45,198 nucleotides of DNA from Chitinophagaceae bacterium (GTDB taxonomy: Bacteria; Bacteroidota; Bacteroidia; Chitinophagales; Chitinophagaceae), in contig JAHEMM010000014.1 of NCBI GenBank assembly GCA_024643655.1, positions 1 to 45,198 of the forward strand. The letters are read 5' to 3'. How positions within the stretch are numbered: the stretch's first letter is position 1; each line of letters opens with the position of its first letter. Both the position numbers and the translations under genes were made by a program. Of this stretch, positions 1-7,749 are shown one piece after another. The notes beneath the pieces were generated by a model. The model was not told where the DNA came from. It saw only the letters and a list, made by a program, of their open reading frames with translations, and ran no database searches.

Positions 1-611
1 TTTCCTGTAGTCATTTTATCTGCAAAATCTGTAATAGGAATTTTTAATTTAGAAACCACTTTCGTGAAAATTGGTGTGCTAAGATTATCGTTGCTGTATA
101 GTCTGAATTCAAATTTATCAGCCTCGGCATAAGACTTCCATGATAGAGGAAATTCACCATCTGAATAATTTACTGTATCAAGTCTTGGGTCTACCCACAC
201 ATTATTTATTCCGCCACGACTTACGGCACCAACAGTATTCATATAAGCTTTTCTATTGCTCCCAGCAGAACCGCTGGATTTGGTCATTTGTGCCCATACA
301 TATTTTACATAGTTAGCACTTACTGAGTTTGAGCTAACTCTACAAGAGTCGTTAAATTTGTTTAAAGGGTAAGTGCCTGCTTTTGAAAAGGTAAACATCG
401 CTGCTTCATTACAAATTATTGTAACAGCCCCGCCTTTTGCTACTTTAACAATTGCATTGGCATTTATTGCTTTCCCTACTTTGGCACTTGTTGAAACATT
501 GTTTTCAACTACAGATACATTGCCCTTAAAGCTATAAAGCATATAAGAGTTTTGTGCAGATGCAATAATTGCAAACAAACTACAAAGGATAAGGAATTGT
601 AACTTTTTCAT
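1..611 (-). CDS. Secreted FecR-like protein, 3' end beyond window (partial)
   Basis: An open frame starts at the ATG at 609-611 and runs leftward to the window edge without a stop, giving 203 visible residues. Residues 1-20 form a Sec signal peptide (KKLQFLILCSLFAIIASAQ), so the protein is exported. Residues about 22-80 resemble the FecR-type beta fold found in many secreted bacterial proteins: a short strand pattern, then KVGKAINANAIVKVAKGG. A second, beta-rich part around residues 130-200 may be an Fn3-like or similar domain, but this is weak. It lies 24 bp downstream of the CHASE2 gene on the same strand, so the two are probably co-transcribed. FecR-like is a pattern-level call; the exact family and the true C-terminus cannot be seen. 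Confidence 0.7.
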   Translation of the reverse strand, partial: MKKLQFLILCSLFAIIASAQNSYMLYSFKGNVSVVENNVSTSAKVGKAINANAIVKVAKGGAVTIICNEAAMFTFSKAGTYPLNKFNDSCRVSSNSVSANYVKYVWAQMTKSSGSAGSNRKAYMNTVGAVSRGGINNVWVDPRLDTVNYSDGEFPLSWKSYAEADKFEFRLYSNDNLSTPIFTKVVSKLKIPITDFADKMTTG

Positions 612-635
612 GTTGAGGAATTTTAGGTTTACTTT

Positions 636-1886
636 TTAATGGTGGTGAGGTTTAAACACCGTTTTATAATTAAATTTTTTGTGCATCCAGACTGCCCAGG
701 CTTCATAAAAGTAAATAACGTCTACAGCCATCACAATTACTATCAAACTGAGCTTCAGGTCAACCTTCAGACGATACTTGTCATATAAATAGATGCCTAA
801 CCACACAAAAAATATTGCCGAAAGAACCTGCGCTATTTTTGCTGCCAAATGGAACCAGATATGGCTTTCCAGATAATAATGGATAAAAAATGACATGTGC
901 ACCCAACATATAATGATGGCAATAAGCACATTCATCCACAAAGGTAGCTTTTTTACATAATTTTTCTCCAAAGCCATTGAAATAATATTGGCATGAACAT
1001 AAACTCCATTCATATCTGGGATAGATTTGCCATAAAACCGCTCATTCATTGGCGTAAACTTCTTATCAGCTATATCTGCAGGATCACTGTTTACATAACC
1101 AAATAAGACGATTTTATCGGCAAAGATTTCTGCATCACTCTCCTCGTAATTCATTAATTCATCATAATTAATAGTTAGATAATTGCTACCCCTGCGGGTA
1201 TAATTAATCAAAACCTTACTATTTCCTTTTTTCTCTAACTTCTCAAAAGCTGTTGAGTCAAAAGCTTCAACAATTGCAGCTGAAAATGATTTATATCTTT
1301 TTTTAGCGAAATCCTCATAAAAAGGTTCAAAAGCCCGAATTGTTGAAATGTCATCTTGAAAAATATTAACGTATGCATATTTAGATGCTGTTTTGATATA
1401 TGTTCCTCTTTCAAAAGCTGTATCAGCTTCCTTGCCTTTAAAACCTAGCATAGTTGCAGCTATCAGGTTTTTATTTCTTCGAAATGTTTCGCTCAATAAA
1501 GAATCTTGATAGGGATCTTTTGGCCCTTCAAAATAAGCATCTAATGCCATCACTTTTGGTTTGAAACTAGCAACTTTATCAATCAGGTATGATAACCCTT
1601 CTCTATCCAGATATCCAATATTAACAACTACAATATTTTTATCGGGAGGTGTTTTCTTCCCTTTGCCCAATTTAGAATAACTCATGTCATTGGAATCGAA
1701 ATCTTTTAGTGAGAGTTTGATAGGATTAATGACACCAAGGTTAAGTGGTATTGAACCTAATACAAAAATGAAAATAAACACCCAAAGCGTAGCAAATAAG
1801 GTATCCCGCTCGTAGAGATATTTCGTAAGATGCCGGTGAAATTTTTTCTTGCCTTTAACAATTGGTGGTTGTTCCGAATGACTCAT
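636..1886 (-). CDS. CHASE2 domain membrane protein without output domain
   Basis: A 416-residue protein. One membrane segment lies near residues 31-51 (TLWVFIFIFVLGSIPLNLG). An extracytoplasmic domain of about 250 residues follows, with CHASE2 features: KNIVVVNIGYLDREGLSYLI, FKPKVMALDAYF, and a later ADKIVLFGYV strand before a PDMNGVYVHANIISMAL segment. Three membrane segments close the protein (about 320-345, 350-370, 378-400) and only a short cationic tail ends in HHH. CHASE2 is normally a sensor fused to a kinase, cyclase or other cytoplasmic output; none is present here. It is divergent from the caspase-TPR gene, with 188 bp between them, and leads into the FecR-like gene. It may sense an extracellular signal for a partner protein; the ligand is unknown. 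Confidence 0.8.
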   Translation of the reverse strand: MSHSEQPPIVKGKKKFHRHLTKYLYERDTLFATLWVFIFIFVLGSIPLNLGVINPIKLSLKDFDSNDMSYSKLGKGKKTPPDKNIVVVNIGYLDREGLSYLIDKVASFKPKVMALDAYFEGPKDPYQDSLLSETFRRNKNLIAATMLGFKGKEADTAFERGTYIKTASKYAYVNIFQDDISTIRAFEPFYEDFAKKRYKSFSAAIVEAFDSTAFEKLEKKGNSKVLINYTRRGSNYLTINYDELMNYEESDAEIFADKIVLFGYVNSDPADIADKKFTPMNERFYGKSIPDMNGVYVHANIISMALEKNYVKKLPLWMNVLIAIIICWVHMSFFIHYYLESHIWFHLAAKIAQVLSAIFFVWLGIYLYDKYRLKVDLKLSLIVIVMAVDVIYFYEAWAVWMHKKFNYKTVFKPHHH

Positions 1887-2074
1887 AACTTGGTTTTGGT
1901 GTTGATTTATAAAATTACAGATTTCACAATGTATATTAAGGTTGCAACTTTTAAGTAAATTATTGCTACATTCCTATACGGCAAGGCCGCTTTTTGCTGA
2001 TTTACAAAACATCATTTTTTTGTTAATAAATCGAGATATTCTACTGTAAATCCGTAATTTAGTTAGTCGAATTT

Positions 2075-5000
2075 ATGCGAATTTTTTTTTCCATAACCAT
2101 TCTTATCCTTTTGTTTTGCTTTACAGGTATAAAGCAAAGCTATGCACAGTCGCCCCCAACCCCAAGAGATACTTCAATAAAAGGCCCCCAGACATTTGCC
2201 ATGGTCATGGGAATATCTACTTACAGATATATAAAACCGCTATCTTATGCTGATAAGGATGCTGAAATGTTTGCAAATTTTTTGAAATCCCCGGCAGGTG
2301 GAAGCCTTAGTAATGATAATGTTTATATGCTGCTGAATGAAGAAGCTACGCTTGCTAATTTTTATGCTAAAGGATTTCAATGGTTAAGAGTTAAAAAGTT
2401 ACAGGAAGGAGACAGATTGTTTATTTATTTAGCCGGACATGGTGATGCTATTAGTGAAGATGAATTTTTTTATCTGGCTTATGATTGTAATCCTGCTGGC
2501 GATAAAAATAATTATTTGGTAAGTGGCGCTATTCAAATGTTGAATGTAAAAATCAAAATTCAGAAAGAAGCAGCAAAAGGAGTAGAAGTTTATCTGGTTA
2601 TGGATGCCTGCCGTTCTAATGAACTTCCTGGTGGAATTGAGGGGCAGGGATTTTTTAATTCGGCTATTTCTGAAAAAAGAGCAGGGGAAATAATTATGTT
2701 GGCAACCGGTGCAGGGCAGGAGTCACTTGAAGATCCTTCTATTGGCAATGGTCACGGCTTATTTACCTATTATCTTGTAGATGGATTGAATGGTTTAGCA
2801 GATAAAGATGGAAATAGCGATAACAAAGTAACGGTAGAGGAAATTCAGAAATATGTACAAAAAAATGTTCCAAGTATTGCGCAGACCCAATTTAAAAGAA
2901 AACAAGATCCGTATTTCTGTTGTTCAGATAATAGTAGTAAGGTAGTCAGTATTGTAGATCCAGTGTATTTAAAGAAATGGCAAGATTTAAAAATTCAGCA
3001 ATCCAGAGGTGGTAATTCATTTGTATCAGGAAAGAAAAAAAAGTATGCATTTTCATTGGCGGATACATTATTGCTAGAATCGTATAATTTATTTAATGCT
3101 GCAGTAAAGGATAGCCGATTGACTGGAAAAAACTCTGCTGAATATTATTATGATATTATGGCAAAAAAATTTCCGGATAATTCATATACAATTGATGCAC
3201 AATCAACATTGGCGGTGGAGTTTATCAATTTTGCGCAAAGCAAGATCAATTTATATCTGGATTGTAAGGATCCGGTCTCCATTCAACGACTAAGAGCACA
3301 GATTGATGAAGAAGAAAAGGCGGATGAAATAAAATCCAGCTTTGACCGAATGGAAAAAGTTGCCCGTCAGGAGTTTTATGAAGTAGGTAAAATGCTTGAA
3401 AGAGCTATAAGCTTTATTATGCCAGATGACCCAACATTTGCTAAGTCTTTGCAGGGAAGAATGAATTTTTTTAAGGCAAGAGGATTTTTTGGTTTTGGAA
3501 GAAGGCAAGTAGATATAAATCAAGCATTTGAATATGCACATGCTGCCAGTATTACAGATAAGAATGCAGCATACGTTATGCAAACACTTTCTGCTCTTCA
3601 TTTGGAGAATAACAGAATGGATAGTGCAATATTTTATGCCTATAAAGCAATTGCAACAGCCCCTAAATGGAGGTATCCTTATGTTACATTGGCTTTTTGT
3701 TATAAGACTTTCAATAAAGTAGACTCTGCAATTAAATATTACAGAAAAGCGATTGAATTAAATAATAAAAATGCAGATGCTTATGTGGATATGGGACATT
3801 ATTATTATTCATTATCAAAAGGAGATTCTGCTGTAGCCTATTACGAGAAAGCATTACAACTTGAACCAGAGAATCCTTATGCCAGCAATAATATTGGCTG
3901 GGTTAATTTTTCAAAGAAAAATTATGATCAAGCAATTGTTTACTTTAAAAGAAGCATCACTTCAAATCCGAAATTTATTAATGCATATAATGGGTTAAGC
4001 AAAACTTTTTTTGAAATAAAACAATTTGACTCAGCCCGGATTTATTATTCTAAAGCATTTGAAAACTATCAGGACAAGTCTGTCGTTAATATTTATATTG
4101 GTAATTTTTATAGGGATTTAAAGGAATATGATTCTGCTAAAGTCTATTACCGATTAGCAGGCGCTATTGATCCTAATTATGAAGAGTCATTTAATAATCT
4201 AGGAAAGTTAAGTTTTGAACTAAAACAACTCGATTCTGCTATTTTATATTATCATCAGGCATTGAATGCTAATCCATATTCAGCATTTGCATACTTAAAT
4301 CTTGGGTTAGTTTATAAAGAGAAAAATAATAATGATTCAACTAATTACTTTTTTAAACAGGCAATAAGGATGGAGCCTGGCAATCCTACAATTCTTAACA
4401 ATCTTGGAGTTATTTATGGGAAAGAAAAAAATTATGATGTTGCCAAGCAGTATTTTAAACAGGCATTAAATGTCAGATCTGATTATAAACCTGCATCTAA
4501 TAATTTGACAAAAATATACAGGGATTTAAATCAACTGGATTCAATTGCAAATCTAATAAAAGGGTCTTCTTTGATTGTGCCGGGTTCAGCTTCTTATTAC
4601 AATGAAATGGGGACAATATTTCTAGATCAAAAAAGGTATGATTCTGCCATGAAATATTATCGGATGGCCATAAATACTGATGCAAATAACCCACAAGTTT
4701 ATAATAATATGGGACTTGCCATGCAAGGGATAAAGAAGTACGATTCTGCACGGATTTATTTACAAAAAGCAATGTTTATCGACAATGAAAATCCAATTTA
4801 TTCTTTAAATCTGGCGGGTATTTATAAAGTCTTAAAAAGGTATGATTCTGCATCGTTTTATTACAAAAAGCAAATCTTTGCCAGAACAAGTAATATGGCT
4901 CAGGCTTATTTTGAAATAGGCGATTACTTGTTTAATATACGAGTCTATGATTCGGCAATTTTTTATTATAAAAAATCAATTCAATTTGATAATACCAATG

Positions 5001-5407
5001 CAACGGCCTATAGCAATATTGGGGCAGGTTATATTTTTCTTGAGAAATTCGATTCTTCCATTGTTTATTGCAGGCAAGCAGTAAAAATTGCTCCTGATTA
5101 TGAAACTGCGAATCTAAATCTGGGTTTAGCATTTCATTCAAAAGCTCAGTATGATTCTGCCATTGTTTATCTTTTACATGCAATTCGTGTAGAACCTAAA
5201 AAAGGTAGAAATTATTTTAGAGTTGCTTGTAGTTATACCTTAAATAAAGAACCTGAAAAAGCAATACTTTACCTCAAACAAGCTTTCGAAAATGGATACA
5301 AGAATAAAGATGCATTCATATTTGATCCGGATCTTATTGATCTACAAAATTTAAAGGCATATCAGGATTTGCTTGACAAATATATTCCCGATTGGAGGAA
5401 GAGATAA
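2075..5407 (+). CDS. Exported caspase-family (C14) protein with TPR array
   Basis: A 1110-residue protein with a Sec signal peptide (residues 1-25, ending SYAQ), so it likely acts in the periplasm or at the surface. Residues about 38-275 are a caspase-fold peptidase: catalytic His122 in FIYLAGHGD and Cys179 in VMDACRS, then a p10-like part (GHGLFTYYLVDGL). An EF-hand-like DKDGNSDN loop at 243-250, common in bacterial caspase homologues, follows. A linker of about 200 residues leads to about 17 TPR units (residues about 480-1090), most carrying a [YF]DSA signature. Both catalytic residues are present, so it is probably an active cysteine peptidase; the TPRs likely bind a partner or substrate. 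It is divergent from the CHASE2/FecR-like pair. No pro-peptide cut site can be assigned. Confidence 0.88.
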   Translation: MRIFFSITILILLFCFTGIKQSYAQSPPTPRDTSIKGPQTFAMVMGISTYRYIKPLSYADKDAEMFANFLKSPAGGSLSNDNVYMLLNEEATLANFYAKGFQWLRVKKLQEGDRLFIYLAGHGDAISEDEFFYLAYDCNPAGDKNNYLVSGAIQMLNVKIKIQKEAAKGVEVYLVMDACRSNELPGGIEGQGFFNSAISEKRAGEIIMLATGAGQESLEDPSIGNGHGLFTYYLVDGLNGLADKDGNSDNKVTVEEIQKYVQKNVPSIAQTQFKRKQDPYFCCSDNSSKVVSIVDPVYLKKWQDLKIQQSRGGNSFVSGKKKKYAFSLADTLLLESYNLFNAAVKDSRLTGKNSAEYYYDIMAKKFPDNSYTIDAQSTLAVEFINFAQSKINLYLDCKDPVSIQRLRAQIDEEEKADEIKSSFDRMEKVARQEFYEVGKMLERAISFIMPDDPTFAKSLQGRMNFFKARGFFGFGRRQVDINQAFEYAHAASITDKNAAYVMQTLSALHLENNRMDSAIFYAYKAIATAPKWRYPYVTLAFCYKTFNKVDSAIKYYRKAIELNNKNADAYVDMGHYYYSLSKGDSAVAYYEKALQLEPENPYASNNIGWVNFSKKNYDQAIVYFKRSITSNPKFINAYNGLSKTFFEIKQFDSARIYYSKAFENYQDKSVVNIYIGNFYRDLKEYDSAKVYYRLAGAIDPNYEESFNNLGKLSFELKQLDSAILYYHQALNANPYSAFAYLNLGLVYKEKNNNDSTNYFFKQAIRMEPGNPTILNNLGVIYGKEKNYDVAKQYFKQALNVRSDYKPASNNLTKIYRDLNQLDSIANLIKGSSLIVPGSASYYNEMGTIFLDQKRYDSAMKYYRMAINTDANNPQVYNNMGLAMQGIKKYDSARIYLQKAMFIDNENPIYSLNLAGIYKVLKRYDSASFYYKKQIFARTSNMAQAYFEIGDYLFNIRVYDSAIFYYKKSIQFDNTNATAYSNIGAGYIFLEKFDSSIVYCRQAVKIAPDYETANLNLGLAFHSKAQYDSAIVYLLHAIRVEPKKGRNYFRVACSYTLNKEPEKAILYLKQAFENGYKNKDAFIFDPDLIDLQNLKAYQDLLDKYIPDWRKR

Positions 5408-5446
5408 AATTTGTATCCTCACTATTTCTAATATATCATTTTGCCG

Positions 5447-5454
5447 TATATTTG
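5447..5454 (+). promoter_or_regulatory. -7 promoter box of tRNA-Arg
   Basis: TATATTTG is an exact match to the Bacteroidota -7 element TAnnTTTG. It ends 10 bp before the mature tRNA 5' end, so transcription should begin a few bases upstream of the tRNA. The matching -33 element is poor (TTTC at 5425-5428, 18 bp spacing). Confidence 0.6.
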
Positions 5455-5464
5455 CCGTCCGTTT

Positions 5465-5541
5465 GGCTGCGTAGCTCAACTGAATAGAGCATCTGACTAC
5501 GGATCAGAAGGTTTTAGGTTTGAATCCTAACGCGGTCACCA
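5465..5541 (+). tRNA. tRNA-Arg (anticodon ACG)
   Basis: A full cloverleaf of 77 nt. The acceptor arm GGCTGCG pairs with CGCGGTC, including two G-U pairs, and is followed by A and an encoded CCA. The D arm is GCTC/GAGC. The anticodon stem TCTGA/TCAGA encloses loop CTACGGA, so the anticodon is ACG, which is read as ICG after deamination and decodes CGN arginine codons. The T arm is TTAGG/CCTAA around TTTGAAT. It stands alone between the caspase-TPR gene and a strong terminator. Confidence 0.96.
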
Positions 5542-5545
5542 GATA

Positions 5546-5576
5546 AAAGGTCAACATTTGTTGGCCTTTCTTTTTT
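5546..5576 (+). terminator. Rho-independent terminator of tRNA-Arg
   Basis: A 10-bp stem (AAAGGTCAAC / GTTGGCCTTT, one G-T pair) with loop ATTT is followed by CTTTTTT. It begins 5 bp after the tRNA CCA end. Confidence 0.9.
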
Positions 5577-5621
5577 CATGGTGCATCATAACTCATTCTG
5601 TTTATTATTTAAGTCAATAAT

Positions 5622-5653
5622 AAAAAAGCCCTTTGCATTCACAAAGGGCTTTT
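5622..5653 (-). terminator. Terminator of BI-1/YccA gene, probably bidirectional
   Basis: A 12-bp stem (AAAAGCCCTTTG / CAAAGGGCTTTT) with a 6-nt loop. On the minus strand it is followed by a T run and lies 17 bp after the stop of the BI-1-like gene. The plus-strand T run is shorter (TTTT). Confidence 0.88.
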
Positions 5654-5669
5654 ACCTTAACAACAGTTT

Positions 5670-6422
5670 TTAATTTCTTTGCAGTTTCGATAATAATCGA
5701 AGTAATTCCAGGTATAACCAAACTATTGTAACTAATAAACCAAATGCACTATACCACTCCATATATTTAGGAGCTCTCATTTCAACTCCTTTTTCAATCA
5801 TATCAAAATTTAATAACAAGTTAAAAGCAGCAAGACCTACAACAAGAATCGAAAATCCAATTCCTAATGGTGTAGCAGCATTTGTAAACGATCCAATAGG
5901 AGACCCCATGATTAAAAAAGTAATCCATTGAACCATATAAAAAATAGCAATAGCAGCTGTTGCAACTACGATTACTGTTCTAAGTTTTTTTGTAACTTTT
6001 ATTATTCTATATCGATACAGCAAAAACATAATTAAGGTCACCAATAAAGTCAATGCAACTGCCTGCGTAGGTAAGCCCGGGTACGAATAGTTATACATGG
6101 CAGAAATTGAACCTACAAACAGACCTTCTAAAATTGCATAGCCAGGTGCCAGATATTGTGCCCATGTTTTTTTAAACATCATCACAATAGCTAAGGCTAA
6201 ACCACCAAATACACCTATCAGCATTAAAGGCATTGGATCACTGCCTTTATCAAACTGGTTCCAGGCAAATAAAGTAGATGCTATCATTAATGCCATTAAT
6301 ACACCAAACTTGTTTAATGTGCCTGCAACAGTCATTTCTTCACCTGTAGAAATTCCTTCAAGGATTGTACCCTGATAAGTTTTTTCTTGTAAAGTAGGAT
6401 TGCTAGATTTAAATATTGACAT
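5670..6422 (-). CDS. Bax inhibitor-1/YccA family membrane protein
   Basis: A 250-residue integral membrane protein with about seven hydrophobic segments from residue 38 to 245. The N-terminal cytoplasmic stretch (FKSSNPTLQEKTYQ, then GEEMTVAGTLNKFGVLMAL) is typical of the bacterial YccA-like branch of the BI-1/TMBIM family. The acidic residue in LLLNFDMIEKGVEMRAP near the C-terminus lies where the family keeps its buried, pH-sensing acidic pair. Bacterial members such as Bacillus YetJ act as pH-dependent calcium leak channels; whether this one does is inference. Length is normal for the family (about 230-250). It is monocistronic, with its own terminator. Confidence 0.88.
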   Translation of the reverse strand: MSIFKSSNPTLQEKTYQGTILEGISTGEEMTVAGTLNKFGVLMALMIASTLFAWNQFDKGSDPMPLMLIGVFGGLALAIVMMFKKTWAQYLAPGYAILEGLFVGSISAMYNYSYPGLPTQAVALTLLVTLIMFLLYRYRIIKVTKKLRTVIVVATAAIAIFYMVQWITFLIMGSPIGSFTNAATPLGIGFSILVVGLAAFNLLLNFDMIEKGVEMRAPKYMEWYSAFGLLVTIVWLYLELLRLLSKLQRN

Positions 6423-6520
6423 ATATTAATTTTTAAGATTAGTAAAGATAATAAGTTTAACTATTATTAATTTATCAAATATGTAAATTTTAAGTATAAA
6501 ATAGGTTAAGAATAAATTGT

Positions 6521-6551
6521 AAAAAAAACCTCTCCAAAAAGGAGAGGTTTT
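6521..6551 (-). terminator. Terminator of fasciclin lipoprotein gene
   Basis: A perfect 11-bp stem (AAAACCTCTCC / GGAGAGGTTTT) with loop AAAAA. It is followed on the minus strand by a run of eight T, and lies 21 bp after the stop codon. Confidence 0.92.
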
Positions 6552-6572
6552 AAGATTATTTTACTTCACTTA

Positions 6573-7589
6573 TCAAGGTAATAATACCTGATCAATAACA
6601 TGAATTACTCCATTTGTAGTTACAATATTCACAGCAATTATATTTGATGGAGAGGCATTACTAGTCCCTTTTATTCTGGCTCCATTTGTTAATGAAATAG
6701 AAGTTGTGCCTCCAACAAACATATTAGGCATCATGCCTTCAGTAAGGTCTGACGAAAATACTCTATCTGCAATTACATGATATCCTAGTATTGGTAAAAG
6801 ATCATCTGGCATTGCAGCATTAATTGAAGCAATAGTAGGGAATCCTGCATTAATAAATGCCTGGTTGGTTGGTGCAAAAACAGTGAATGGTCCATTGCCA
6901 CTTAATAGAGTTGCAACATCTACACTGCCTTCACTGGCTCTTAATACTGCAGCAACCAAATAGGTGAAATCTGGATTTGAGATTGCAGTTTCAACAATGT
7001 TGCCAGATGGTGGCATTAGAATTTTATCGATGGCATGAAAAACTCCGTTAATTGCAAGAATATCAGCAGCTATAACATTGTTGCCATTTACAAAAACCGA
7101 TCCTCCAGATGTACGTGTCAAAAATAAATCTGCACCATTCAAAGTTCCAACAGGTGCATTTGGACCCATCGGTACCTGATTAGCTAAAACTCTTGCGCCT
7201 ATCACATGATATAAAAGTATTGGTTCTAATATACTGTTAGGGGTATTTCGTATATCTTCTTTTGAGTTGAATCCAGCTGCACGGAAGGCCTCATCAGTAG
7301 GTGCAAATAATGTATAATTGCCTTTTGATTTTGCCAAATCATTTATAAGTCCTGTTTTGGCTAATGCGAAAGTGAGTAATGTGAATTTGATATTATTATT
7401 ATTATTACCACCGCGAGCAGCAATATTCGTATTTGTTTGATAATTCCTGGATTCATCCATTAAAATATCTGCGATTGTATTTTTTTCAATAACAGTATTA
7501 TCTTCAACAACTTTTTCTTTGGAACAACCTGTTAGAATGAGTAGAGACAATGCGGAAAACGCAATAATCCCATTAAATAATCTTTTCAT
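6573..7589 (-). CDS. Lipoprotein with two fasciclin (FAS1) domains
   Basis: A 338-residue surface or periplasmic lipoprotein. The signal peptide ends in a lipobox (LLILTGC, Cys22). The two FAS1 domains lie at about residues 65-195 and 200-338. Both have the FAS1 H1 signature (GNYTLFAPTDEAF; NGPFTVFAPTNQAF), the YHVI element (LLYHVIGARVL; LGYHVIADRVF) and the closing H2 box (NGVFHAIDKILMPP; NGVIHVIDQVLLP). FAS1 domains mediate adhesion and protein or polysaccharide binding; no enzymatic role is expected. Two-domain FAS1 lipoproteins are common in Bacteroidota. A short GGNNNNN asparagine run at about residues 60-67 probably links the lipid anchor to the first domain. The gene is flanked by terminators on both sides and appears monocistronic. 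Confidence 0.92.
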   Translation of the reverse strand: MKRLFNGIIAFSALSLLILTGCSKEKVVEDNTVIEKNTIADILMDESRNYQTNTNIAARGGNNNNNIKFTLLTFALAKTGLINDLAKSKGNYTLFAPTDEAFRAAGFNSKEDIRNTPNSILEPILLYHVIGARVLANQVPMGPNAPVGTLNGADLFLTRTSGGSVFVNGNNVIAADILAINGVFHAIDKILMPPSGNIVETAISNPDFTYLVAAVLRASEGSVDVATLLSGNGPFTVFAPTNQAFINAGFPTIASINAAMPDDLLPILGYHVIADRVFSSDLTEGMMPNMFVGGTTSISLTNGARIKGTSNASPSNIIAVNIVTTNGVIHVIDQVLLP

Positions 7590-7695
7590 GTTTCAGTAGT
7601 TTTTAAATTTTATAAATAGTTATTTACTTATAATATCTACAACAGCAATAATTTTTTGTTGTATACTACCGAATTTTAAGTATTGAATTGTTAAA

Positions 7696-7729
7696 TTAAA
7701 GGAGTGAATTGTAAAATTCACTCCTTTAA
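7696..7729 (-). terminator. Probable terminator of the CocE-GH20-nagB operon
   Basis: A 15-bp inverted repeat (core GGAGTGAATT / AATTCACTCC) with loop GTAA, 20 bp after the nagB stop codon. The T tract on the minus strand is interrupted (CCTTTAATTTAAC), so strength is uncertain. Confidence 0.72.
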
Positions 7730-7749
7730 AAAATAATTATCAGCCATTT

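Noticed and set aside
1979-1995. Mini hairpin CGGC-AAG-GCCG with CTTTTT upstream of the caspase gene
   Set aside because: The stem is only 4 bp and no gene on that strand ends nearby, so it is not a convincing terminator.
3515-5340. Regularly spaced repeats suggesting a CRISPR-like array
   Set aside because: The repeats are in frame, about 100 bp apart and encode TPR helices; there are no constant repeats with unique spacers.
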